Positions 22,267 through 31,215 of a DNA stretch of 37,755 bases are shown here, in pieces. Below the pieces are notes generated by a model that saw nothing but the letters and a program-made list of their open reading frames with translations, did no database searches and was not told the origin of the DNA. The translations under genes were made by a program, and so were the position numbers. Source of the DNA: a bacterium (lineage in GTDB: Bacteria > Verrucomicrobiota > Verrucomicrobiia > Limisphaerales > UBA8199); contig JAJYHY010000038.1 in assembly GCA_021784555.1 (NCBI GenBank), forward strand, positions 1 to 37,755, in the 5' to 3' direction. The stretch's first letter is position 1. The number at the start of each line of letters is the position of its first letter.

Positions 22267-25200
22267 TCAGGTCAAGATCAGGTCGAGCGGCATTTCCGGC
22301 CTCAAGGTCAACACTCGTTCGAACCGCACGGACGCGAGGTTCCCCGCGGCGCTGAGCATGGTTCTGACTGCCCGGCCGCCGCACCGCGCCTCGGCCCGGC
22401 TGGGAGTGGCACTGGTCGCAACGGTGATTTGGGAGAGAAGCAATCGGCCCTCCTGAAGGCGGATTTGGTTGCGCTGGGTCAGAGCCGTTCGTGATTGAGC
22501 CAGGGCGCCCCAGCCTTCCGGCCCCGTGAAGAGGCATCTGAAGTCCTTTGGCTCATAGCAGGGCGCCAGATGCAGCGCCCGGCGCGGCCCGTCGTACCTC
22601 CAGCCCGACAGGGCCAAAAGCAGCGACCAGGACGACATGGCCCGGGCATAGTGGCCACCACACTCGATTTCGTTCCAGGGATTGCGGGGGATAGGAGGGC
22701 GTGGCACACCGTCGTAACGGTCGCGCGCGCCCTTGACGATAGCGAGGCCCTCTTCGAGCAGCCCCTCGTAAATCATGAGCGCGGCGACCTGGTATTCAAT
22801 CCCCGTCCAGACTTCGTCCGAGTAGAGCATGACGCGCGGAGGGCGGCCTCCCTTGGGCCAGGTGCAAATGATCAGGCCCTTGTCCTTGGCGCCCGCAAAG
22901 GCCCGCGGTGAATGGCGCCAGCCGGTGAGGTCGGATTTGAAGTTGTACTTGAAGATGGCCTTCAGAGACGAGAGGACCATCTCCTTGGGGAGGATATAAC
23001 CCAGCCCAAGCTGGTGGGCCCACCATTGGCCGATGAGTTGATCTGCCATGCAGCCGGGGCCGACTTCGCCCGACCGGTGGAGGTAATCCGGGAGGTGCTG
23101 CTGGAAGTACTGACCGTTCCAGCACAGCTCGATCAGCTTCCTCTGGCCCCTTTGGAAAATGGCGTGGAATTGTTCGGCGGCGGCGGAATCGCCCATGCGG
23201 CGGGCCCATTCCTCGCCGGCTCGCAGAGCGGCGAGATAATAGCCGCTGATGAAGGTGGTAACGCCGTGCAGGGCCTCGTCGTAAGTATTCCACTGATCAT
23301 CCTGGAGAATGCCGGCGGGCTGGCCGTCCGCCAGCCTGGCGTCGCGGTTCATGAGGTAGTGGACGGCGCGCTTAACCCGCGGCCAGTATTCTTCGAGAAA
23401 CGCGGCGTCCGGGCTGTTGAGGGCCTCACGATAGGCCTTGAGGATGCAACTGGCCTGGCCGTCGGTAAAGGGGTGCTCGCCGGTCGGATAGGGCGGCGAA
23501 GGGACCTGCGTGCGGTTGTTGATCCCGCCATCGGGCCGTTGTTGATGCATGTAGTCGATGCGGCGCATCTCCCTCTCAAGCGCGGGGAAGAGGTGTGCCA
23601 GGGCCTGTTCGTAGCCCCAGACGTGGGTGCAGGTCGGCTGACAACAACCATTGGAGCCCTCCCAACCGTAGATGTCCCCGTTGGCGATTCGAAAGACCAC
23701 GCCGATGTGCCGGATGGTGCCGGCGTTGGCGGTTACGGCGTCAAGGAGCCACCAGGGCAGAGTGCTCGAGTAAAGCAGGTCACGGAACGAGGCGGTCCGC
23801 TGCCGCAACTCATCGAACTTTTCGGCGCTTTCTCGCACCACCGCCTCCGCATCCGCCCAGCGGGTGGCGTAATGGCAGCCCATCCAGGTTTCGTCTCCGT
23901 TCCTGTCCGGTGAGCTGTACTTGTTCGGATAATGCCACGCCAGCAGGAAGGGGATTTCGACGCTGCCTCCGGCGGGGATGGTGACGGTCGAAGCAACGGC
24001 GCCATTGAGGGTTCGGCCCGCCGGACTCGGCTTCGTGGCACTGGCGTTCTCAACTCGCTCGAACCGGCCTTGGACGGAGAAGGTCTGCCACGCCGAATCC
24101 CAATCTTCGAAGCCAGGCAACACCGAGGGTTCTGGTCCCAGGGTGGCCAAGGCCAGCGTGCCGAAACCGGGCGCCTTGGGATGAATACCTGCCGGGACAG
24201 TATAGGTCGCGCCGACGAGGCCGCAGAGCAGAGAATAAGCCCTCTGGCGGAGGCTCGATATGCCCGCTTGTTCCGGCTCCAGGACGGCGCCCGCCGTGAT
24301 AACCACCTTGCCCTTTCCTAACGGCCATGAAATCAGTGCCGTTCCGTCTGGCGCAGTGGAGCGTTCGGCTCCGGCACGCAATTCCAGATCTGAGAATCTT
24401 ACTCGAGCGCGCCCGTCTTGCGGCGCCACTGGTTCGACCCCGCTGAAACGGGCCGGGAGCAACTCCTCCAGCAAGGCCATCAGGGAGCGCTTGCCCGGAA
24501 GGTCCGAGAACTCGATCTGATCAGAGACCGGCTTGCCGCTCGTCCAGGAACCGTAGGCCTGCAGAAGGGGCAGGCGGGTGCCGGCAAAAAGCAGCGTGGC
24601 CCCCGCTTGGACGGCGTCTTTGGCGGTGCGGAGGAATGGCTCGGGCGTTTGGACGGGCGGCTCTTCCAGCCAGATAACCCGGCCAGAGTTCGCGCTGGCG
24701 TTGGCTGTCGGCAGCGTGAAGGAATCGAGGAACTCCAGGTTGAGGTTTTCGGGACGATCGAGGGGAGGGGATTTGAGCGCCCGGAGGTTGTCACTGGCGA
24801 AAATGGTGACCGGACGATCCAGTGTAGGTTCAGGCGCCGCAGTGGCGCGCAGGTGCAATCCGCCGGCCTTGCCAGCCCGGAGGATGTCATTGTAATTCCC
24901 TCCAAATCTCGGATTAAAGACCGAATGGTTAGGCCCGGTGGCGTCGTAGCCAACCGGGTTTTGCATAAAGGCGGCCACTGAAACCCTCTCCGGCTTGCCG
25001 CTCCTGTTGTGAATCCGGAAATTCAGCGCGGCCAGCGGAATGGAAGAGAGGCCGTCGTCCAGCGGCGCGAAGGGAGTAAAAGCGGTCAACTCGAGGACGA
25101 CCGGCGACTCCGAATCCTCGAAACGAAGTTGGGCGATGGGGTATTCGCCGGACATTTCGATGCGGCACACCTTCGGCCAATTTGGCCCGCCGACGGTTTG

Positions 25201-25569
25201 GAGCAACTTGGCCACACCACCGGCGCAGACTGCGAAGTAGAGCGGGACCTCTCCATCTTGAAGCGTGTTGAAAAGCTGCCAGGTCGTGAACTGCCCATCG
25301 ACGCCGATCTCGACGTTGCCGGTTCCAATGCCGCCCAGGTGCATCCGGGCGTCGGTGTGGATGTCTGAAAAGTAGCGCCGCGGCTTGGAGGGGGCAGAAA
25401 GAGAGTGCAGCCAGCGATCAAATTCATCCTTGGGCAGCTCGAAGGCGCCCCAAGCCGGTGTCCCGAACAATACCGCCGCGCTCCCGGTTCCGACGATTCC
25501 CAGGAACTCGCGCCGGGTGAAATCGTTGCCTTGAGGCCCGCATAGTCCCGAACACTTGCACTTGCGCAT
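22267..25569 (-). CDS. Exported GH116-family glycoside hydrolase (beta-glucosidase/glucosylceramidase-like)
   Basis: A 1100-residue enzyme with a Cys-rich leader and a twin-arginine signal (TRREFLGIVGTGSAAVLFG), so folded export is likely. An AAAGG site precedes ATG 25569. An N-terminal beta-sandwich domain of the GBA2 N-terminal type begins at about residue 70 (DARMHLGGIGTGNVEIGVDG, FTTWQLFN). The C-terminal (alpha/alpha)6 barrel contains CTHVWGYEQALAHLFPALER, whose Glu near 653 matches the GH116 nucleophile, and DDQWNTYDEALHG, whose TYD aspartate near 762 matches the acid/base. GH116 enzymes cleave beta-glucosides or beta-xylosides. Unusual: residues about 255-465 interrupt the N-terminal domain with a Rossmann-like segment (GRVIWLEEP, AGATLLFAGTRLPLLQAYGS, WPLGKGKVVITAGAVL) resembling the glutamine-amidotransferase-like domain of beta-galactosidases. 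Neighbour rhamnose genes fit polysaccharide use. Confidence 0.87.
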   Translation of the reverse strand: MRKCKCSGLCGPQGNDFTRREFLGIVGTGSAAVLFGTPAWGAFELPKDEFDRWLHSLSAPSKPRRYFSDIHTDARMHLGGIGTGNVEIGVDGQFTTWQLFNTLQDGEVPLYFAVCAGGVAKLLQTVGGPNWPKVCRIEMSGEYPIAQLRFEDSESPVVLELTAFTPFAPLDDGLSSIPLAALNFRIHNRSGKPERVSVAAFMQNPVGYDATGPNHSVFNPRFGGNYNDILRAGKAGGLHLRATAAPEPTLDRPVTIFASDNLRALKSPPLDRPENLNLEFLDSFTLPTANASANSGRVIWLEEPPVQTPEPFLRTAKDAVQAGATLLFAGTRLPLLQAYGSWTSGKPVSDQIEFSDLPGKRSLMALLEELLPARFSGVEPVAPQDGRARVRFSDLELRAGAERSTAPDGTALISWPLGKGKVVITAGAVLEPEQAGISSLRQRAYSLLCGLVGATYTVPAGIHPKAPGFGTLALATLGPEPSVLPGFEDWDSAWQTFSVQGRFERVENASATKPSPAGRTLNGAVASTVTIPAGGSVEIPFLLAWHYPNKYSSPDRNGDETWMGCHYATRWADAEAVVRESAEKFDELRQRTASFRDLLYSSTLPWWLLDAVTANAGTIRHIGVVFRIANGDIYGWEGSNGCCQPTCTHVWGYEQALAHLFPALEREMRRIDYMHQQRPDGGINNRTQVPSPPYPTGEHPFTDGQASCILKAYREALNSPDAAFLEEYWPRVKRAVHYLMNRDARLADGQPAGILQDDQWNTYDEALHGVTTFISGYYLAALRAGEEWARRMGDSAAAEQFHAIFQRGQRKLIELCWNGQYFQQHLPDYLHRSGEVGPGCMADQLIGQWWAHQLGLGYILPKEMVLSSLKAIFKYNFKSDLTGWRHSPRAFAGAKDKGLIICTWPKGGRPPRVMLYSDEVWTGIEYQVAALMIYEGLLEEGLAIVKGARDRYDGVPRPPIPRNPWNEIECGGHYARAMSSWSLLLALSGWRYDGPRRALHLAPCYEPKDFRCLFTGPEGWGALAQSRTALTQRNQIRLQEGRLLLSQITVATSATPSRAEARCGGRAVRTMLSAAGNLASVRFERVLTLRPEMPLDLILT

Positions 25570-25799
25570 AGGATTGGACCTTTAGCAGTTTCGCTGAGGA
25601 TTGGGAAGTCTAGGTTTGGGGGGAGGGCCATGGGAAGATGCCGGACCGTTTTTTTGTACGTACGCACACACGATTTTTCGGTCGAGATCGGGAGCGCGAA
25701 TTAGGAGGCGTTGGCGAGGCCGTTACCGGGTCCACGTTTTCGCTCGGATGACTGTCAAAGAAGCGCGATTGCCCTGGAACCACCTGCAGCATTCCATTC

Positions 25800-25837
25800 T
25801 TGACGGGTATTTCGTTCTGAAACATATTCCATTATGT
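25800..25837 (+). promoter_or_regulatory. Promoter and probable operator of higBA
   Basis: TTGACG at 25800-25805 and CATATT at 25823-25828 are spaced 17 bases, good matches to sigma-70 hexamers. An inverted repeat ACATA-TTCCAT-TATGT (25822-25837 region) overlaps the -10 box and the start codon, a fitting site for autorepression by HigA. Transcription would begin about 25835, leaving almost no leader before the GTG at 25836. Confidence 0.5.
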
Positions 25838-26117
25838 GATAGCGAGCTTCGCCGACAAAGAGACCGAGAGGGTCTGGAATCGGCAATTTTCCCGAAAGCT
25901 GCCCACGGACATCCAGGAAACAGCTTTGAACAAGCTGCGTCTGCTCAATGCGGCCGTCCGCCTCCAGAACATGGCGGTTCCACCAGGCAACAGGCTCGAG
26001 GCTTTGAAAGGCGCCCGTAAGGGCCAACACAGCATTCGCATCAACAACCAATGGCGAATATGCTTTCGCTGGGAGAACGGAAACGCCCACGCCGTCGAAA
26101 TTACCGATTACCATTGA
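25836..26117 (+). CDS. higB: HigB-like toxin (RelE superfamily mRNA interferase)
   Basis: A 93-residue toxin of the HigB/RelE group, which cleaves mRNA on the ribosome. It begins IASFADKETERVWNRQFSRK and continues LPTDIQETALNKLRLLNAAV; the conserved core VPPGNRLEALKGARKGQHSI, then RINNQWRICFRWENGNAHAV and EITDYH, carries the basic and Arg/His residues of the active site. Length is typical (about 92). The start is GTG 25836, matching the usual MI.SFAD N-terminus; the only nearby ATG (25834) is out of frame. The promoter position suggests a leaderless mRNA. The antitoxin follows 10 bases downstream, giving the toxin-first order characteristic of higBA. Confidence 0.93.
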   Translation: MIASFADKETERVWNRQFSRKLPTDIQETALNKLRLLNAAVRLQNMAVPPGNRLEALKGARKGQHSIRINNQWRICFRWENGNAHAVEITDYH

Positions 26118-26127
26118 CCCATTCTTT

Positions 26128-26427
26128 ATGAAACAGATTCGGCTCACTCCTCCAGGTGAACTTCTTCTCCGAGAATTCATTCAACCCAACGGGATGAGTG
26201 TTTACCGTGTGGCCAAGGACGCCGGCATCCCGCAATCAACGCTGCAATTGATCGTCAGCGGCAGACGCCCTATCAGCGCCGAGACGGCCCTGCGGTTGGG
26301 AGTCTATTTTGGGATTGACGCCCAGTTCTGGATGAATCTTCAGTCGGAGTACGAGCTGCGCCTGGCCGTGGAAGCCAAGCTCGCGCTCATCCAGAAGGAG
26401 GTTCGGCCGCTACGCAAGGCGGCCTGA
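26128..26427 (+). CDS. higA: HigA-like antitoxin (XRE-family helix-turn-helix)
   Basis: A 99-residue antitoxin of the HigA group. It starts KQIRLTPPGELLLREFIQPN (the PGE.L.EF.....S pattern of the family), followed by a helix-turn-helix region (SVYRVAKDAGIPQSTLQLIV, SGRRPISAETALRLGVYFGI) and the typical DAQFWMNLQSEYELRLA. The protein sequesters HigB and represses the operon by binding its promoter palindrome. Start ATG 26128 is 10 bases after the higB stop. The length is normal. Confidence 0.95.
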   Translation: MKQIRLTPPGELLLREFIQPNGMSVYRVAKDAGIPQSTLQLIVSGRRPISAETALRLGVYFGIDAQFWMNLQSEYELRLAVEAKLALIQKEVRPLRKAA

Positions 26428-26493
26428 CCTCCACGCCGATCAGAGAACGACCACGCGGCAAAATTGGTGTGGCCTCAACAATTCGAATCATAA

Positions 26494-26577
26494 CTAAACG
26501 GCGTGAAAGTGAGGCGGTGGATGATCCTCGTAGAACATCCGGATGATGATCCCGTAAAAGCGGCTTAGCTCGGGCAT
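26494..26577 (-). pseudogene. Truncated DUF4160 protein (27 residues left)
   Basis: Minus-strand ATG 26577 opens MPELSRFYGIIIRMFYEDHP, then PPHFHAV and a stop. This is the highly conserved first third of DUF4160 proteins (MP.ISRF.GI.I.M...DH.PPHFHA.Y); the remaining 50 or so residues are missing. Just past it an ATG at 26491 (minus) starts MIRIVEATP, like the head of DUF2442, which normally follows DUF4160, and this too decays after a few residues. It was probably a DUF4160-DUF2442 pair that lost its body between rhaB and higBA. Confidence 0.7.
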
Positions 26578-26594
26578 GGCTTGCGGCTGATACT

Positions 26595-28094
26595 TCAGGG
26601 CCGTGAATGGCGCCTGGCGGACCGCGCGAACGAGGCGGCGGCATTCTCCCAGGCATCTGCTTTCTGAGGTGCGTAGGTTCTAACTTCGCTCGATTTGCGG
26701 ATGACCTGGCGCATTTCGGACAAGGACGCCAGTTCGCCGTCCGCCCGCGCCTGGCCGAGGAGATTACCCATGGCGGTTGCTTCTACCGGGCCCGCCATCA
26801 CGGTGCGCTGGCAGGCGTCAGCCGTGAACTGGTTAAGGATCTGGCTTTGCGAACCGCCTCCCACGATATGAATCACTTCGATGCGGCTGCCGGCCAACTC
26901 TTCGAGCCAGCCCAGCACCTGCCGGTATTTCAGCGCCAGGCTCTCGTAAGCGCAACGGACCAACTCGCCTTCGGTGCGCGGCGCCGGTTGGCCGGTCTCG
27001 CGACAGAGGGCTTGGATGGCCTTGGGCATGTCGGGCGGGTTGAGGAAGCGCGGATCGTCAGGATTGACGAGCGAGCGGAGGGGTTTGGCTTCGGCGGCGA
27101 CGCGGGCGAGTTGGGCGTAATCGTAGTGTTTGCCGTGCGCATCGAAGGCGCGCTTGCACTGCTGCACGAGCCAAAGGCCCATGATGTTCTTGAGCAGCCG
27201 ATAGGTGCCGTCGATGCCACCCTCGTTGGTAAGGTTTAATTCATGCGTCCGGTCCGTGAGCGAGGGCCGCGGGGTCTCGACGCCCATGAGCGACCAGGTG
27301 CCTGAACTCAGATAGGCCCAGGTGGTCTGGCCGGTGTTTGCGGCCGGCACACCGGCCACCGCCGAGGCGGTATCGTGCGAAGGGGGCGCAACGACCTTGA
27401 TATTGCCCGCGCCTATTCTGGCCGCGAGGCCCGGACGCAAGGTCCCAAGCTCGGTTCCGGGAGCCACGATGGGGGGAAAAATGCGGGAGGGAAGCCCCAG
27501 TTTCTTGAGCAGCGGCTTTGCCCAATCGCGGGTGAGCGTGTTCATGCATTGGCTGGTCGAGGCGATGGTGAACTCGGCCACGCGCGAGCCGCAGAGCGCC
27601 CAATGAATAAAGTCAGGCATGAACAGCAGACAGTCGGCAGAGTCGAGCAGTTCGGGCGTGTTCTGCTGGATGGCGAGCAACTGGAAGAGCGTGTTGAACT
27701 GCATGAACTGAAGGCCGGTCTGCTTGAAGATGGCGCCGGGCGGCACTTTCTTGAAGGCCTTGTCCATCATGCCGTTGGTGCGCGAGTCCCGGTAATGGCA
27801 AGGCTCTCCCAGCACTTCGTTGTGGCGGCTCAAAAGGACGAAATCGACGCCCCAGGTATCCGCGCCGACTGAGACAATCGATTTGCCAAATTGTGTGACC
27901 GCCAGCGCCAGCCCGGTCTGAATCTCGGACCAGAGGCCCATAAGGTCCCAGCGCAGTGTGTCCGCCAGGAGAACCGGTCCGTTTGGAAAGCGATGAATCT
28001 CCTGGAGCCGGAGAGTTTTGCCGTTCCATAAACCGGCCATGACGCGCCCGCTCTCGGCGCCGAGATCGATGGCGAGATAGACTTCTTGAGCCAT
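26595..28094 (-). CDS. rhaB: L-rhamnulokinase
   Basis: A 499-residue FGGY-family sugar kinase that phosphorylates L-rhamnulose at O1 with ATP. The N-terminal phosphate-binding motif AIDLGAESGRVMAGLWNGK (about 8-26), SVGADTWGVDFVLL (76-89), the substrate-site region CHYRDSRTNGMMDK, and the FGGY ATP-site motif HIVGGGSQSQILNQFTADAC near 410 are intact. AYLSSGTWSLMG is typical of rhamnulokinases. Length matches the family (about 480-500). The ATG 28094 lies 6 bases after the rhaT stop. The order rhaA-rhaT-rhaB forms an operon. Rhamnulose-1-phosphate aldolase, the next step, is not encoded in this window, so it must lie elsewhere. Confidence 0.95.
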   Translation of the reverse strand: MAQEVYLAIDLGAESGRVMAGLWNGKTLRLQEIHRFPNGPVLLADTLRWDLMGLWSEIQTGLALAVTQFGKSIVSVGADTWGVDFVLLSRHNEVLGEPCHYRDSRTNGMMDKAFKKVPPGAIFKQTGLQFMQFNTLFQLLAIQQNTPELLDSADCLLFMPDFIHWALCGSRVAEFTIASTSQCMNTLTRDWAKPLLKKLGLPSRIFPPIVAPGTELGTLRPGLAARIGAGNIKVVAPPSHDTASAVAGVPAANTGQTTWAYLSSGTWSLMGVETPRPSLTDRTHELNLTNEGGIDGTYRLLKNIMGLWLVQQCKRAFDAHGKHYDYAQLARVAAEAKPLRSLVNPDDPRFLNPPDMPKAIQALCRETGQPAPRTEGELVRCAYESLALKYRQVLGWLEELAGSRIEVIHIVGGGSQSQILNQFTADACQRTVMAGPVEATAMGNLLGQARADGELASLSEMRQVIRKSSEVRTYAPQKADAWENAAASFARSARRHSRP

Positions 28095-28100
28095 AGGCGA

Positions 28101-29267
28101 TTATTTGGCGGCCAGGTAATTGCCAAACCCGACGACAATTGTTGAGAAGACGAGGGTAAACAGGCCCAATCCCAGCAGCATTCTTGTGAACAGGCTTGAA
28201 CCTTTCCATTCCTTAAGAGCGATGCCCCAAAGTGAGCTAAAAATGATGATGCTGGCCATGTGGAGCGTCCAGCTTGAGAACTTATAGTTGCCCATCTGTG
28301 TCTCGCCCATGGTATAAAAGAAGAACTGGAAATACCAGGTTGTCCCCGCTAGAGCGGAGAAGAAATAGTTGTTGAGCATCGGCGCGCGCTCGACCGCCAC
28401 CGCATTGGCTACCATCGCCTGGACGGCGACCTCCTCGCCGGGGGCGTCGATCGCCGTTTCAAGGATGTTTTCCTCATCTCGCCGCGGCGCTCCGGAACGG
28501 ATTTCGGAGCTAAAATACTGGTAGCCAGTCCGGTTCTTGATGTTCAACAGCACGCACCAGATAAAATTCGAGGTAAATCCACCTAGCAGGACAATGCAGA
28601 GCTTGGGCAGTCCGGTCCAGAGCTCCTTCGTCCCGTGCTGCGCGGAAAGGACTGCCAGGGGCGAGGCGGCGTCCAGCCCATAAGAGAAGCAGGCGCTCAT
28701 GACCCCGGAAAACGTGGCGACCAGGATGCCCTTGAGAAAATTGAATTCTTTGATGGTGGCCTTCTTTTGCTCGTCGCTCATTTCCCGTTCCTTGGACATG
28801 CCCGCCATGCCCGCGACCGCGATGCCGAGCAGGCAGATCAGCACGCCTACCAGGATGACTTCGCCCGAAGTGGTACCCAGGACCTGTGAAACAAACTTGC
28901 CATGGAAAATCGGTGGCATCAGCGTGCCGAAGGCGGCGCAATAGCCCAGCGCCACCGCCATGCCTAACGACATCCCCAGATACCGCATCGTCAGCCCGAA
29001 AGTCAGCCCGCCCAGGCCCCACATTGCCCCCCAGAAATAGGCCCAAAACAGGCTGGATGCCGGCGCCGAGCCAATGACTTGCAGGAGGTCGTGGGTATTG
29101 ATCGAAGCGATGACCCAGGGGGCAATGATCCAGCTAAAAAACCCGCCCACCAGCCAGTACACCTCCCATGACCACTTCTTGACTCCCCGGAACGGCACGT
29201 AAAAGCTGCCCGAGGCCAATCCGCCAAGCCAATGGAAACAGACACCTAGAAAGGGGTTGGCATTCAT
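28101..29267 (-). CDS. rhaT: L-rhamnose/proton symporter RhaT
   Basis: A 388-residue inner-membrane transporter of the RhaT family (drug/metabolite transporter superfamily) that imports L-rhamnose with protons. About ten hydrophobic segments are visible. Family motifs: NPFLGVCFHWLGGLASGSFY (N-terminus), YVPFRGVKKWSWEVYWLVGG, FWGAMWGLGGLTFGLTMRYL, GMSLGMAVALGYCAAFGTL, FSYGLDAA and LAGTTWYFQFFFYTMGETQM. It is about 40 residues longer than E. coli RhaT, owing partly to a hydrophilic loop around 265-300 (SSEIRSGAPRRDEENILETA). It lies between rhaA and rhaB on the same strand, with 6 bases to rhaB. Confidence 0.95.
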   Translation of the reverse strand: MNANPFLGVCFHWLGGLASGSFYVPFRGVKKWSWEVYWLVGGFFSWIIAPWVIASINTHDLLQVIGSAPASSLFWAYFWGAMWGLGGLTFGLTMRYLGMSLGMAVALGYCAAFGTLMPPIFHGKFVSQVLGTTSGEVILVGVLICLLGIAVAGMAGMSKEREMSDEQKKATIKEFNFLKGILVATFSGVMSACFSYGLDAASPLAVLSAQHGTKELWTGLPKLCIVLLGGFTSNFIWCVLLNIKNRTGYQYFSSEIRSGAPRRDEENILETAIDAPGEEVAVQAMVANAVAVERAPMLNNYFFSALAGTTWYFQFFFYTMGETQMGNYKFSSWTLHMASIIIFSSLWGIALKEWKGSSLFTRMLLGLGLFTLVFSTIVVGFGNYLAAK

Positions 29268-29413
29268 ACTCTATCGTATCAATAAACCGCGATTCATGGG
29301 TAACCAGACGTAAGGCCGCATTTCAGAGGTCAGAGGTCAGGGGTTAGATTTGAGATTTCAGATTCCAAGCCAAGCCGGTAGCCATCTGTTTCCGAGCGGC
29401 GGGCCAAACAGCC

Positions 29414-30703
29414 TCAGACTCTCCACGAGAGAACGGTTTCTTCATAACGCTTCGCCTCCGCCAGCCAGGTCTCGCCCGCCGGGACGCCCTTCTGCCCGCA
29501 GTAATAATCCCAGACAGCGCCGAAGGGGAGCGTCTTGGCGTCTTCCATGAGGGCCAGGCGCGAGGTGAAGTCGCCTTCAGCCTCGAATTGCTTGAGTTGC
29601 TCGATGGGTGCCACCAGCGCCAGCAGCAGCGCTCGGACCATGTTCCGAGCCCCGATGACCCAGGCGGCAACCCGGTTGATGCTCGCGTCGAAATAATCCA
29701 GCCCGATCCGTACCCGGTCGATGTAGCCGCCCCAGACGATTTCCTGGGCAATCGCCTGCAATTCGTCAGTGAGCGTGACCACGTGGTCGCTGTCCCAGCG
29801 CACACCGCGGCTGACGTGCAGCGCCATCTCCGGCAGGTAACAGAGCACCGAGGAGATTTTGTCCGCAATCCCTTCGGTCGGATGATAATGGCCCGCGTCC
29901 AGGGTCAGCAGGATCTTGCGTGAGACGGCGTACCCCAGGTAAAACTCGTGTGAGCCGGGAGTGTAGCTCTCCGCCCCGATGCCGAAAAGCTTTGGCTCGA
30001 CCGAGTCCACATTGTATTTGCGGTCGATGCGCTTCTTGAAGATGGCGTCCAACGATTCCAGCAATCGCTCCCGCGGCCCACGGCGGTCGGCGGGGGTATC
30101 TTTCGTGCCGTCCGGAATCCACAGATTGGTGAGGCAGGTTTTGCCAAGGGTCTTGCCGATGGCCGCGCCAATCTCGCGGCAGCGGATGCCGTGTTCGATC
30201 CAAAACTGGCGCGTGCCGGCATCACGGCTGGTGAGAGTCACGCCGCCAACAACCTTGGGATGGGCAAAATAGGTCTGGTTGAAATCCAATCCAATGCCGA
30301 GGGATTTGGCCCAGGCAATCCAATTCTTGAACTGGCCGGCGGTTAACTCGTCGCGCTCGACCTTCTTTCCATCCATTTCGGCGTAAGAGGCATGGAGATT
30401 GAAACGATGCCTGCCCGGAACCAAGCTCATAACCTGCTCGAAATCGGCCCGCAGTTCATAGGGGGTGCGGGCCTTGCCGGGATAATTGCCGGTGACGGCC
30501 AGTCCGCCGCCCAATGCCTGGCCGGCATTCTCAAACCCGCCCACGTCGTCCCCTTGCCAGCAGTGAATGGAGATGGAAATCCGCGCAAGCTGCTTGAGGG
30601 CCTTCTCCGTATCGACGCCGAGGGAGGCGTAACGTTCTTTGGCAAGCTGATAGGCGCGGTCGATGTTCCTGAATTTGATGGTCTTTAAGGTGCGGTTTGG
30701 CAT
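29414..30703 (-). CDS. rhaA: L-rhamnose isomerase
   Basis: A 429-residue cytosolic enzyme converting L-rhamnose to L-rhamnulose with Mn2+. Start ATG 30703 (MPNRTLKTIKFRNIDRAYQL) is chosen from family length (about 419) although the frame is open to 30913. Visible motifs: AYQLAKERYASLGVDTEKAL, ISIHCWQGDDVGGFE, RFNLHASYAE, GLDFNQTYFAHP, and the metal-site region KILLTLDAGHYHPTEGIADK with Asp and His ligands, followed by LHVSRGVRWDSDHVV. It is first in the rhaA-rhaT-rhaB operon, with 146 bases to rhaT. No AraC-type regulator (RhaS/R) is adjacent; control is not evident in the sequence. Confidence 0.96.
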   Translation of the reverse strand: MPNRTLKTIKFRNIDRAYQLAKERYASLGVDTEKALKQLARISISIHCWQGDDVGGFENAGQALGGGLAVTGNYPGKARTPYELRADFEQVMSLVPGRHRFNLHASYAEMDGKKVERDELTAGQFKNWIAWAKSLGIGLDFNQTYFAHPKVVGGVTLTSRDAGTRQFWIEHGIRCREIGAAIGKTLGKTCLTNLWIPDGTKDTPADRRGPRERLLESLDAIFKKRIDRKYNVDSVEPKLFGIGAESYTPGSHEFYLGYAVSRKILLTLDAGHYHPTEGIADKISSVLCYLPEMALHVSRGVRWDSDHVVTLTDELQAIAQEIVWGGYIDRVRIGLDYFDASINRVAAWVIGARNMVRALLLALVAPIEQLKQFEAEGDFTSRLALMEDAKTLPFGAVWDYYCGQKGVPAGETWLAEAKRYEETVLSWRV

Positions 30704-31215
30704 GATTCTCGAATCAAGTTTGCAACATTGTAAACTAGTGGACTGCTTGGCCGCAATGCGGAATCGACGCGGGAATGGCGCTTGAGGACGTGGCGGCGCG
30801 TTTGAAGCTTCCGCGGGCTTCGACAGGTTTCCGTCGGGGGCAATTGCTAAAGGAGGCCTGGTGGTGGTGCGAGTTGTCATAATGTTCATTTCTTTTCGGG
30901 ACCGGGGTTTCACCTCACGGCCCTCTATGAAGGGGGAGGTGTTACGCGGGGACGGATTTTGGCTTTTGGAAGTCGCTGGCAGGGAGAGGATTGCTCAATC
31001 ACGGTAAACATGTCCAACTCTGCCTATTGCAGTGTCCAGGGCGTTTTGTTTGACAAGCATGCGAAGACGCTCGTGCAAGATCCCGGTGACCGATTCGGGA
31101 GTGATACGGTTCCAGGTGGTGGCACTAACTTCTTTTCGGAGGCCTTCTAGCTATGTGTGGGACACTACACTAGCGGCCTGGCTCTTGCCGCCTTTTGCGC
31201 AAGCCGCTATTTGGA
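30704..31215. other. 512-bp intergenic region with a repeat and a decayed reading frame
   Basis: Between rhaA (-) and the AAA ATPase (-). It contains repeat C copy 1 at 30922-30980. On the minus strand, about 31145-31010, a start-less frame with protein-like composition is open (GLRKEVSATTWNRITPESVT, then ILHERLRMLVKQNALDTAIG), probably a gene relic of unknown type. The rhaA promoter should lie near 30710-30900, but no convincing hexamers were recognised. Confidence 0.4.
30922..30980 (+). repeat. Dispersed repeat C, copy 1
   Basis: CTCTATGAAGGGGGAGGTGT then TACGCGGGGACGGATTTTGG matches 37491-37549 (CTCTAAGGAGGGTGAGGTGT, then TACGCGGCGGCGGATTCTGG). The identical core is GAGGTGTTACGCGG. Both copies are intergenic. 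Confidence 0.65.

Noticed and set aside
25755-26180. Minus-strand frame of 141 codons
   Set aside because: It is antisense to higB, and higBA has both promoter and family motifs.
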